Source: Chitinophagaceae bacterium
Lineage (GTDB): Bacteria; Bacteroidota; Bacteroidia; Chitinophagales; Chitinophagaceae
Assembly: GCA_019747455.1 (NCBI GenBank)
Contig: JAIEQT010000322.1
Span: forward strand, 1-5,693
Length of the DNA stretch: 5,693 nucleotides
Direction of reading: 5' to 3'
The translations under genes were made by a program, and so were the position numbers. Below are positions 1 through 5,693 of the stretch, in pieces. Each line of letters starts with the position of its first letter. The stretch's first letter is position 1. The notes under the pieces are model-generated. The model was not told where the DNA came from. It saw only the letters and a program-made list of their open reading frames with translations, and did no database searches.

Positions 1-992
1 ATTTTGCACTTTGTTTTGCTATAATACAACTGCTCTTAACAATCCTAATTCTGGTTTTAGCTTTTGTAAGTTCAAAAAAATGGCTACTGCTATTTCTTCT
101 ATTACCATTAGGATATGAAAATACCAAATCAAGCTTTGCCTTTAATATAAACGGATCACATACAGAACAAAAGCAAGCGCAGTATTTACGTGTTCTTAGT
201 TGGAATATCGATAATTTTATTTTCAAAGCCATATGGAGAGAAAAAAACTGGAATGAAAGACATGAGCTTGCTATTGATTTTTTGCGGCATACAAAAGCTG
301 ATATACTTTGTTTGCAAGATTTCACCCATTTGCGTCTCGGTAATGGTCAGGATAATATAGCTTTCATACGCGATTCACTAGGTTATCCATATTACTATTT
401 TAGCGAAGATGGTAAGGAATATGGTACTGCTATTTTTTCAAAAATCAAAATACAAGATAGCGGTCATATTCGGTTTACAGATAAAAAACTAGCTGAAAGT
501 ATCGCATTTGCTGATATTCAATTCCACCATCAACGTGTGCGCATATTCAATACCCACTTACGGTCTATGCTATTAAGCCCAAAAAGAATTTCGACGAATA
601 ATATTGGATATCTTGATTATATGAAAGAGGATACTGCTTTTTTACTTCACTCTTCGCGCATCGAACGATTAGCTTATTTTGATAAAATACATACCCATCA
701 GGCAACTGAAATAGTGGCCGCATTTAAGAAACAGAAAACGGCTTTTATTTTTTGTGCAGACTTAAATAGTGTGCCGGCAGGATATCCTTATTCTTTATTA
801 CGGAAGTATACAAAAGATACTTTTCTGGAAAAAGGATATGGGTGGGGCGGAACATACTCTCGCATTGTACCAACATTACGAATTGATGTTATACTAACGA
901 GTCCAAATATTCAAACTATTCAATACCATTCTCCTCGTTTTCGCTTATCTGATCACTTTCCAATTATTACAGACCTTGCGATTAAGCAGTAA
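1..992 (+). CDS. Membrane-anchored endonuclease/exonuclease/phosphatase (EEP) family protein, 5'-truncated by window edge
   Basis: The frame is open from the window edge (first full codon at 3-5) to TAA at 990-992, giving 330 residues. No in-frame ATG occurs before the catalytic domain, so the true start lies upstream. Aligning the WN motif with the next gene suggests about 44 residues are missing. The visible N-terminus has two hydrophobic stretches (about residues 1-21 and 26-37 of the visible part) separated by SSKK, then a soluble EEP domain. Motifs seen are LSWNID (Asn codon 204-206), ILCLQDF (codon 318-320), NTHL (His codon 555-557), ADLN (Asp 759-761, Asn 765-767), RIDVIL (Asp 885-887) and SDH (951-956). 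The family hydrolyses phosphodiester or phosphomonoester bonds with a divalent metal; the substrate here is unknown. The metal-binding Glu of the LQE motif is Asp. It is probably co-transcribed with the paralogue 18 bases downstream. The positive SSKK loop suggests the catalytic domain is periplasmic (inference). Confidence 0.88.
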   Translation, partial: FALCFAIIQLLLTILILVLAFVSSKKWLLLFLLLPLGYENTKSSFAFNINGSHTEQKQAQYLRVLSWNIDNFIFKAIWREKNWNERHELAIDFLRHTKADILCLQDFTHLRLGNGQDNIAFIRDSLGYPYYYFSEDGKEYGTAIFSKIKIQDSGHIRFTDKKLAESIAFADIQFHHQRVRIFNTHLRSMLLSPKRISTNNIGYLDYMKEDTAFLLHSSRIERLAYFDKIHTHQATEIVAAFKKQKTAFIFCADLNSVPAGYPYSLLRKYTKDTFLEKGYGWGGTYSRIVPTLRIDVILTSPNIQTIQYHSPRFRLSDHFPIITDLAIKQ

Positions 993-1010
993 TTTTTTGT
1001 ATTTTTAAGG

Positions 1011-2114
1011 ATGGCTAAGCATTGGCTAAGAAGAACATCCAAAACCCTTATCATATCCATCAATATTTTTTTTGGATTAATTTTTCTTGTAGCTGCCTGC
1101 TCTCCTTTTATTAATCCGGCTTCATGGTGGATGCATGGCTTTCTTCCCCTCATCACACCCTACTTAATAGCACTACTCTTTTTCTTTTTATTATTTTGGT
1201 TAATTAGCAGGCCGGTATGGTCAATTATTTCATTATCAGCATTATGTATTGGGTATAAACAAATTCCCGTAGCCTTTGCCTGGAGCGGTGATGGCACTTT
1301 AACGAAAATAAAACCGAATAATACGTTTCGGTTAGTAGACTGGAATGTTCAGAGCTTTAATGGCATAAGTAAAAACAAGAAAAATATCATTCCTGTAAGA
1401 GTTGAAATAGCTAATAGTATATTAAGCTATAGTCCAGATATCATTTGCTTACAAGAGTTTAATACGGCTGCTAACGAAAATAATATAGCCCTTTTTTCAA
1501 AAACGCACCCTTATTATTATTTCTCGGCAGATCATAATCGAAATATCAATAATTATCACTCCGGTTCTATCATTTTCTCAAAATATCCGATTATAGCAAC
1601 TGGCAAAACTGATTTTGCAAATGCAGAAAGCATAATTTTTGCCGATGTGCTTAAAGGATACGACACCATTCGTATTTACACCACACACCTACAGTCTTTC
1701 AAGTTTAAAAAACAGGATTATAGAGATATTGAAAGAATTAAAGAGCAAGACGAAGAATCACTCTCTGCTTCCAAAGGGCTAATCCGAAAAATGAAGGCTG
1801 CCTATCAGAAAAGAGGGGTTCAAGCCGATTTGGTACGAAAATTATTGGATACCTGTTCTTACCCTCACCTCATTTGTGGAGATTTTAATGATGTTCCCAA
1901 TTCATACACCTATTTTAATATTCGCGGAAACAGACAAGATGCTTTCCTGGAAAGGGGTTTTGGCATTGGGAGAACCTTTATTTCCCTGGCCCCAACCCTA
2001 AGAATTGACTATATTTTACCAGATAAAAACTTTGATGTGAAGCAATTTGAACTGGTAGATCCCTTTTTAAGTGATCATATTATGCTGCTTTCCGACCTTC
2101 GTTTGAAAAAATAA
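1011..2114 (+). CDS. Membrane-anchored endonuclease/exonuclease/phosphatase (EEP) family protein, tandem paralogue
   Basis: A complete 367-residue protein. A basic start (K3, R7, R8, K11) leads into three predicted membrane segments at about 12-31, 43-65 and 68-84, with Arg in the short loop between the last two. By the positive-inside rule this puts the catalytic domain (about 105-367) in the periplasm. EEP motifs are complete: DWNVQSF (N112), ICLQEF (E149), TTHL (H226), GDFND (D291, N293), RIDYIL (D333) and SDH (D355, H356). These correspond to the metal-binding and catalytic positions known from APE1-type nucleases. Relatives include nucleases, sphingomyelinases and inositol phosphatases, so the substrate cannot be named. 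The block DAFLERGFGIGRTF..APTLRID closely matches DTFLEKGYGWGGTY..PTLRID in the upstream gene, showing duplication. ATG at 1011 is chosen because the next Met (M41) would remove the first membrane segment. AAGG touches the ATG, too close to act as a normal Shine-Dalgarno site. Confidence 0.9.
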   Translation: MAKHWLRRTSKTLIISINIFFGLIFLVAACSPFINPASWWMHGFLPLITPYLIALLFFFLLFWLISRPVWSIISLSALCIGYKQIPVAFAWSGDGTLTKIKPNNTFRLVDWNVQSFNGISKNKKNIIPVRVEIANSILSYSPDIICLQEFNTAANENNIALFSKTHPYYYFSADHNRNINNYHSGSIIFSKYPIIATGKTDFANAESIIFADVLKGYDTIRIYTTHLQSFKFKKQDYRDIERIKEQDEESLSASKGLIRKMKAAYQKRGVQADLVRKLLDTCSYPHLICGDFNDVPNSYTYFNIRGNRQDAFLERGFGIGRTFISLAPTLRIDYILPDKNFDVKQFELVDPFLSDHIMLLSDLRLKK

Positions 2115-2116
2115 AG

Positions 2117-2124
2117 TAATTTCG
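2117..2124 (+). promoter_or_regulatory. Possible Bacteroidota -7 promoter element before cysS
   Basis: TAATTTCG matches the Bacteroidota -7 consensus TAnnTTTG at all but one specified base. It ends only five bases before the cysS ATG. A TTTG at 2102-2105 is too close (11-base spacer) to be the expected -33 partner, which usually sits about 19 bases away. If used, it would give a nearly leaderless cysS mRNA. A chance match in AT-rich DNA is quite possible. Confidence 0.25.
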
Positions 2125-2129
2125 CGCCA

Positions 2130-3635
2130 ATGGCGCTCAAAGTATATAACTCTCTTACCCGGAAAAAAGAAGTATTTGAACCAATTAATACCCCCTATGT
2201 GGGTATGTATGTGTGTGGGCCAACCGTAAGTGGCGAAAGTCATTTAGGTCATGCCCGGCCCTTTATAACATTCGATGTGGTGTATCGATATCTATTACAT
2301 CTTGGCTATAAAGTACGTTATGTACGTAATATTACAGATGCCGGACATTTTGAAGAAGAAGGTCGCGAAGCAGAAGATAAGATTAGCAAAAAAGCTATTT
2401 TAGAGAAGTTAGAGCCGATGGAACTAGTGCAGAAATATACAAATCTTTTCCATTGGGGAATGACTCAGTTCAATAATCTACCTCCCAGCATCGAGCCAAC
2501 AGCAACAGGGCATATCGTAGAGCAAATTGAAATGATTAAAAAAATCATTAAAGATGGATATGCTTATGAGGCGAATGGCTCTGTTTATTTTGATGTAGAA
2601 AAATATAATACGGATTTTTCTGCCAAGGGCCAACCGTATGGTATTTTAAGCGGAAGAATTTTAGATGATCAACTCGATACAACTCGCGAGCTAGATAACC
2701 AAGAGGAGAAGCGAAACAAAAGTGATTTTGCACTTTGGAAAAAGGCACCTGCTGAGCATATTATGCGTTGGCAAAGTCCATGGGGTGAAGGTTTCCCAGG
2801 ATGGCATATTGAATGCTCTGCTATGGCCACCAAATATTTAGGAGAAGAATTTGATATTCATGGTGGTGGAATGGATTTACAATTTCCACATCATGAATGC
2901 GAAATAGCACAAAGTACGGTTTGTAACCATAAACTGCCTGCACGATATTGGCTACATAATAATATGATTACCATTAATGGTAAAAAAATGGGGAAGAGTT
3001 ATGGAAATGTGATCAAGCTTAGTGAATTATTTAGCGGTAAACATCCCATGCTTACACAAGCTTATGCTCCTTCTACTATTCGCTTTTTTATTTTACAATC
3101 ACAATATCGTAGTACGCTCGACTTTAGTAATGAAGCTTTGCAAGGAAGTGAGAAAGCTTTACGCCGACTGATGGAAGCATATGACTGGTTTATGCAAGAA
3201 AGCTTTGCAGATGCGGCTACCGGAACTGATACGGCCCTTAATGAGAAACTCATAAAACTTGTAAATGAGTTTAGTGAGTTTATGAACGACGACTTAAATA
3301 CAGCAAAGGTAATCGCCAATATTTTTGAGATCGTTCCTATCATCAATGCTATAAAAGATAAACACATAGCCAAGCATGCGCTTTCAACGACTACTGTTGC
3401 TTTACTAAAAGAACAGCTAAAGGCCTTTGTTACCGATATATTCGGATTAACAACAACAAAGGCAGCGGATAATAATAAATTAGAAGGTGTATTACAATTA
3501 CTCATAAATATTCGTAAAGAAGCCAAGCAGCGTAAAGACTTTGTGACCTCTGATAAAATTCGCAACGAGCTTGCTGCATTAGGCGTGCAATTAAAAGATG
3601 AAAAAGATGGGGGAGTGAGTTTTACGGTGAATTAG
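2130..3635 (+). CDS. cysS: Cysteinyl-tRNA synthetase (class I)
   Basis: Charges tRNA-Cys with cysteine using ATP in the cytoplasm; essential for translation. The 501-residue protein shows every class I CysRS signature. The zinc ligands are C29 (YVCGPTV), C229 (WHIECSAM), H254 and E258 (FPHHECE). The HIGH-type motif is HLGH at 38-41, and the KMSKS loop reads KMGKS at 286-290. The spacing from H254 to the KMGKS loop equals that in the E. coli enzyme. The C29-C229 spacing is about 19 residues longer than in E. coli, so part of the extra length (461 residues in E. coli) is an insertion in the catalytic domain before WHIECSAM. The segment [20 protein letters not shown] at about 188-207 has a Bacteroidota style. 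The C-terminal half carries the helical anticodon-binding region. The ATG lies 15 bases after the EEP gene stop, suggesting read-through transcription. No T-box or other leader fits in that gap. Stop is TAG. Confidence 0.98.
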   Translation: MALKVYNSLTRKKEVFEPINTPYVGMYVCGPTVSGESHLGHARPFITFDVVYRYLLHLGYKVRYVRNITDAGHFEEEGREAEDKISKKAILEKLEPMELVQKYTNLFHWGMTQFNNLPPSIEPTATGHIVEQIEMIKKIIKDGYAYEANGSVYFDVEKYNTDFSAKGQPYGILSGRILDDQLDTTRELDNQEEKRNKSDFALWKKAPAEHIMRWQSPWGEGFPGWHIECSAMATKYLGEEFDIHGGGMDLQFPHHECEIAQSTVCNHKLPARYWLHNNMITINGKKMGKSYGNVIKLSELFSGKHPMLTQAYAPSTIRFFILQSQYRSTLDFSNEALQGSEKALRRLMEAYDWFMQESFADAATGTDTALNEKLIKLVNEFSEFMNDDLNTAKVIANIFEIVPIINAIKDKHIAKHALSTTTVALLKEQLKAFVTDIFGLTTTKAADNNKLEGVLQLLINIRKEAKQRKDFVTSDKIRNELAALGVQLKDEKDGGVSFTVN

Positions 3636-3655
3636 GGTGAGGATATAGGCTGTAA

Positions 3656-3683
3656 GGAGTAAGGTCTAGGAGAGACTTATTCC
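3656..3683 (+). terminator. Imperfect hairpin after cysS, possible terminator or leader structure
   Basis: The left arm GGAGTAAGGTCT (3656-3667) pairs with the right arm AGACTTATTCC (3673-3683) across a five-base loop (AGGAG). This gives 11 pairs, one of them G-T, with a single bulged G. It begins 20 bases after the cysS stop. The downstream sequence is AT-rich (ATAATTCC) but lacks a run of T, so it is not a classical intrinsic terminator. It could instead be an mRNA 3'-end stabiliser or part of the leader of the next gene. The pairing is directly visible; the function is inferred. Confidence 0.45.
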
Positions 3684-3717
3684 ATAATTCCTTCGGGATC
3701 AAATAATCCTGGATAAT

Positions 3718-4254
3718 ATGGTAAACGAGGAGAACATAGAGGCATTAAGATCGAGATATATAGCAGCGCGTAACAAATACAAACCGCGGGAAATCAAAGC
3801 GCTGCTTGTAACAGAAGCGCCTTCCTGTAGTTTAGATAAGGATTTTTATTTTGAAGATGTTCCCAAACAAGATTCTTTGTTTCTAGAAATTATGGCTGTT
3901 TTATATCCTCAGCATAAAGAACAATATCTAAAACAGAAAAGAGATCCTGTTTTAAAAGAAGCGCTTCTACATAAATTCAAGGAAGACGGGTTTTGGTTAA
4001 TGGATTTAGCAGAAGTACCTGTTGAAGTTACTGGGGATTCTTATGAAGCATCTTTTCCTAACCTGTTATTGCGAATAGAAAAAGCGATCACTAAGCAAAC
4101 ACCCATCATACTTATAAAAGCCAATGTGTTCGATATTTGTTATACAGCATTAATTACACTTGGTTTTAATGTTATAAACGAGCGACTTCCTTTTCCGGGT
4201 AGCGGACAGCAAGGGGTATTCCGAGAAAAATTCAGCAAGATCATCCACTCCTAG
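3718..4254 (+). CDS. Uncharacterised 178-residue protein, uracil-DNA glycosylase-like fold suspected
   Basis: A soluble protein with no signal peptide or membrane segment, so probably cytoplasmic. I do not recognise a named gene. The pattern is an alpha/beta protein: strand IKALLVTEAPS (26-36), then DFYFEDV (42-48), a helical middle, strand GFWLMDLAEVPV (91-102), strand PIILIKANVF (129-138) and a C-terminal PFPGSGQQ (158-165) followed by a helix. The order 'hydrophobic strand + EAP/ESP turn' early and 'PxPxxG near the C-terminus' resembles uracil-DNA glycosylase superfamily proteins, whose motif 1 is GEAPG or GQDPY. Here the turn reads TEAPS and the usual catalytic Asp or Asn is not evident, so glycosylase activity is doubtful. 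ATG at 3718 is the first start after an in-frame TAA at 3685-3687. No Shine-Dalgarno site is visible. The gap to cysS is 82 bases; the TAG stop is 3 bases from the convergent acylase stop. The gene is credible; the fold assignment is tentative. Confidence 0.75.
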   Translation: MVNEENIEALRSRYIAARNKYKPREIKALLVTEAPSCSLDKDFYFEDVPKQDSLFLEIMAVLYPQHKEQYLKQKRDPVLKEALLHKFKEDGFWLMDLAEVPVEVTGDSYEASFPNLLLRIEKAITKQTPIILIKANVFDICYTALITLGFNVINERLPFPGSGQQGVFREKFSKIIHS

Positions 4255-4277
4255 TAACTACCTCTCCCCAGGATGAT
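4240..4277. other. Inverted repeat spanning the two convergent stop codons
   Basis: ATCATCC (4240-4246) and GGATGAT (4271-4277) are perfect complements separated by 24 bases that contain both stop codons (TAG 4252-4254 on plus; CTA 4258-4260, which is TAG on minus). The centre also holds the near-palindrome TAGTAACTA. A bidirectional terminator is conceivable because the genes leave only three bases between them. The stem is short, the loop long, and no T-run follows on either strand, so chance is a serious alternative. Confidence 0.2.
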
Positions 4278-5693
4278 ACATTATATCCTTATTGTTCATC
4301 ACGTCTTCTTTGTAAAAGAAAACTGTTTTGAATTTTCCGTTTATATGTCCTAATGCCTGATCTGTGAAATGTGGTGAAGAAGGATCTTTGCTATGACCAC
4401 CGGTAACAATTGTCTTAGCTTTGATATGTTTGCCGAATTCAACAGCAGCAATAAAACTATTTCCGGAATAACCATATCTGCCTTTTGTTCCATCAAAGCT
4501 TCTGCTTTCAAAAGCAGGCAAAGAGCCGTTTCGAGAGGAGCTCAATGCTACAGCGAGGCTGGGAAGATTATCATCAAATTTCTCATTGAATTTGCCAGTT
4601 AGGCGCTGATATCTATTAATAGAACCCCAGGATACTTCCCAAATACCATATTTCTTTTTGAGGTTCTCGAGTACTTGTGCCAGGGCTTTTAGCTTCAGTT
4701 CAGGAGCAACAGTTGCCGCTATTCTTTCTAAACGGCCAATTATTTCTGTACCCTCTTCTCTGGTTTGCGCGCGAGGTAATAATCCATCTACTTGTGCTGC
4801 CCAATCTATAGCTAACGTTGTAGCAATGGAAGCGGTATCGCTTTCTTTATTCCAGGCTTTCAATAAATCAATTGGTTTTTTTAAATTCTCTTTTATATCG
4901 GCATCAGCACACGCATCGTAAGCTTGGAATAAGGAAGGTAACAAGTAATCAAAGGCTGCCAAATATCTATTATAGCCGATAGCAATTAACCCATCGATGT
5001 CTATTTTATCTACTTGCTTTAAAAGCCTTGCTGCGTTTATACCACGAGCATTTTGTCCGTCGGGGGCCATATATTTCGGATATTTATTTCTAATCGGACT
5101 AGCATTATCTGCGGCTGTAAAAGGGGTTGCATTACAATTTTGTATCCATCCATTTACAGGATTTAGTATGTTAACCGTTTCTTCTAAAGGATGAACCCCT
5201 TTCCATTCTGTTTTTTTTGTTGTACCATCAACGGGCAAAGCCCAATTGTATCCGGTATCTCTCTTTGGTACAAAGTTACCATGCCAATACGCTATATTAC
5301 CTTTATTATCGGCATATACCGTATTATTGGTTGTGTTAGATAAACCACGCATACCATTGGTGTATTCAGCTAAATTTTTGGCTTTGGTGGTTATGAATGA
5401 CTGTATCAAGGCTTTTAAAGAGCGATTATACTCTTTTAGTGTCAGCCACTTGCCATCCCGCTTGGCTACTACCGGACCATGATGTGTATAATAACCCGTA
5501 AAAGTTTTAGATAATTTTTGTCCGTCTTTTGTATAATAGATAGTAATCGGTTTTGTTACAATCGGCAAGTCTTTTCCCTCATATTCATATACCCAACCCT
5601 TATTTGTTTGTTTTACTTTTTCTTTGTATAGATCAGCAACATCAGTGTACCCTGTTGTGTGCATCCAACCACAGTTAGCGTTAAAGCCTTGAT
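4258..5693 (-). CDS. Penicillin acylase family (S45 Ntn-hydrolase) protein, 5'-truncated by window edge
   Basis: The minus-strand frame is open from the window edge to TAG at 4258-4260, giving about 478 residues of the C-terminal part. The methionine codon at 5662-5664 is internal: codons before it read GFNANCGW directly into MHTTGYTDV, a family-typical stretch. Further S45 signatures are the HGPVV block, NNTVYADNKGNIAYWH, PVDGTT..WKG, NPVNGWIQNCNATPF (about 5120-5160; its Asn is the likely oxyanion-hole region), SWGSINRYQRL, RYGYSGNSFIAAVEFG and TGGHSKDPSSPHFTDQ. The family matures by autocleavage and hydrolyses amide bonds in acyl compounds such as penicillins or acyl-homoserine lactones. 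The nucleophile Ser that starts the beta chain, and any signal peptide, lie beyond the window, so activity, substrate and export cannot be judged here; relatives are usually periplasmic. It converges on the cysS-side genes and is probably transcribed separately. Confidence 0.93.
   Translation of the reverse strand, partial: QGFNANCGWMHTTGYTDVADLYKEKVKQTNKGWVYEYEGKDLPIVTKPITIYYTKDGQKLSKTFTGYYTHHGPVVAKRDGKWLTLKEYNRSLKALIQSFITTKAKNLAEYTNGMRGLSNTTNNTVYADNKGNIAYWHGNFVPKRDTGYNWALPVDGTTKKTEWKGVHPLEETVNILNPVNGWIQNCNATPFTAADNASPIRNKYPKYMAPDGQNARGINAARLLKQVDKIDIDGLIAIGYNRYLAAFDYLLPSLFQAYDACADADIKENLKKPIDLLKAWNKESDTASIATTLAIDWAAQVDGLLPRAQTREEGTEIIGRLERIAATVAPELKLKALAQVLENLKKKYGIWEVSWGSINRYQRLTGKFNEKFDDNLPSLAVALSSSRNGSLPAFESRSFDGTKGRYGYSGNSFIAAVEFGKHIKAKTIVTGGHSKDPSSPHFTDQALGHINGKFKTVFFYKEDVMNNKDIMYHPGER

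Noticed and set aside
1007..1010. AAGG as a Shine-Dalgarno site for the second EEP gene
   Set aside because: It directly abuts the ATG with no spacer, and Bacteroidota depend little on such sites.
1089..1100. Lipobox-like VAAC ending at Cys30 of the second EEP protein
   Set aside because: It lies inside the first of three consecutive hydrophobic segments. A multi-pass membrane anchor explains the region better than lipoprotein processing, although processing cannot be fully excluded.
953..1156. 67-codon minus-strand open frame across the junction of the two EEP genes
   Set aside because: It overlaps the ends of two convincing coding regions and its product has no recognisable features.
2115..2129. 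T-box or cysteine riboswitch controlling cysS
   Set aside because: The gap of 15 bases is far too short, and T-boxes are mainly a feature of Gram-positive bacteria.
3062..3565. 167-codon open frame on the minus strand inside cysS
   Set aside because: It is antisense to a well-conserved CysRS, shows no recognisable domain, and has a Ser/Ala/Phe-rich composition typical of a shadow frame.
4393..5482. Several short plus-strand open frames opposite the acylase gene
   Set aside because: All are antisense to strongly family-like acylase sequence, have no recognisable motifs or start signals, and look like shadows.
1..5693. Mobile element, CRISPR array, tRNA or defence island
   Set aside because: No transposase, integrase, spaced direct repeats or tRNA-like sequence was seen, and coding content reads as a chromosomal housekeeping neighbourhood.

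Overview
The window looks like ordinary chromosomal DNA from a Bacteroidota bacterium, plausibly Chitinophagaceae or a near relative. The evidence is AT-rich sequence, weak or absent Shine-Dalgarno sites, a cysteinyl-tRNA synthetase with a KMGKS signature and a Bacteroidota-like '[11 protein letters not shown]' segment, and two membrane-anchored endonuclease/exonuclease/phosphatase (EEP) proteins of a layout I associate with that phylum. The taxonomic call is inference from protein style, not from a marker gene search.

Layout. Positions 1-3635 hold three closely spaced plus-strand genes. The first is the 3' part of a membrane-anchored EEP protein (1-992, open at the left edge). The second is a complete paralogue of it (1011-2114). 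The third is cysS (2130-3635). Gaps of 18 and 15 bases suggest one transcription unit. After cysS comes an 82-base gap with a clear imperfect hairpin (3656-3683). Next is a 178-residue protein of uncertain function (3718-4254) that resembles the uracil-DNA glycosylase-like fold. Its stop codon lies only 3 bases from the stop of a convergent minus-strand gene (4258-5693, open at the right edge), which encodes the C-terminal part of a penicillin-acylase-family Ntn hydrolase.

How the genes fit together. The EEP pair shares a topology (membrane helices first, then a catalytic domain predicted on the periplasmic side) and the full set of EEP motifs, except that the first copy has Asp in place of the metal-binding Glu. 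cysS is an essential translation gene that may simply be co-transcribed with them. The acylase is transcribed toward this cluster and is probably an independent unit. I see no mobile element, CRISPR array, RNA gene or phage or defence island. No stretch longer than 300 bases lacks a gene. The points most worth a second look are the diverged EEP tandem pair, the UDG-like small protein, and the structured junction after cysS.
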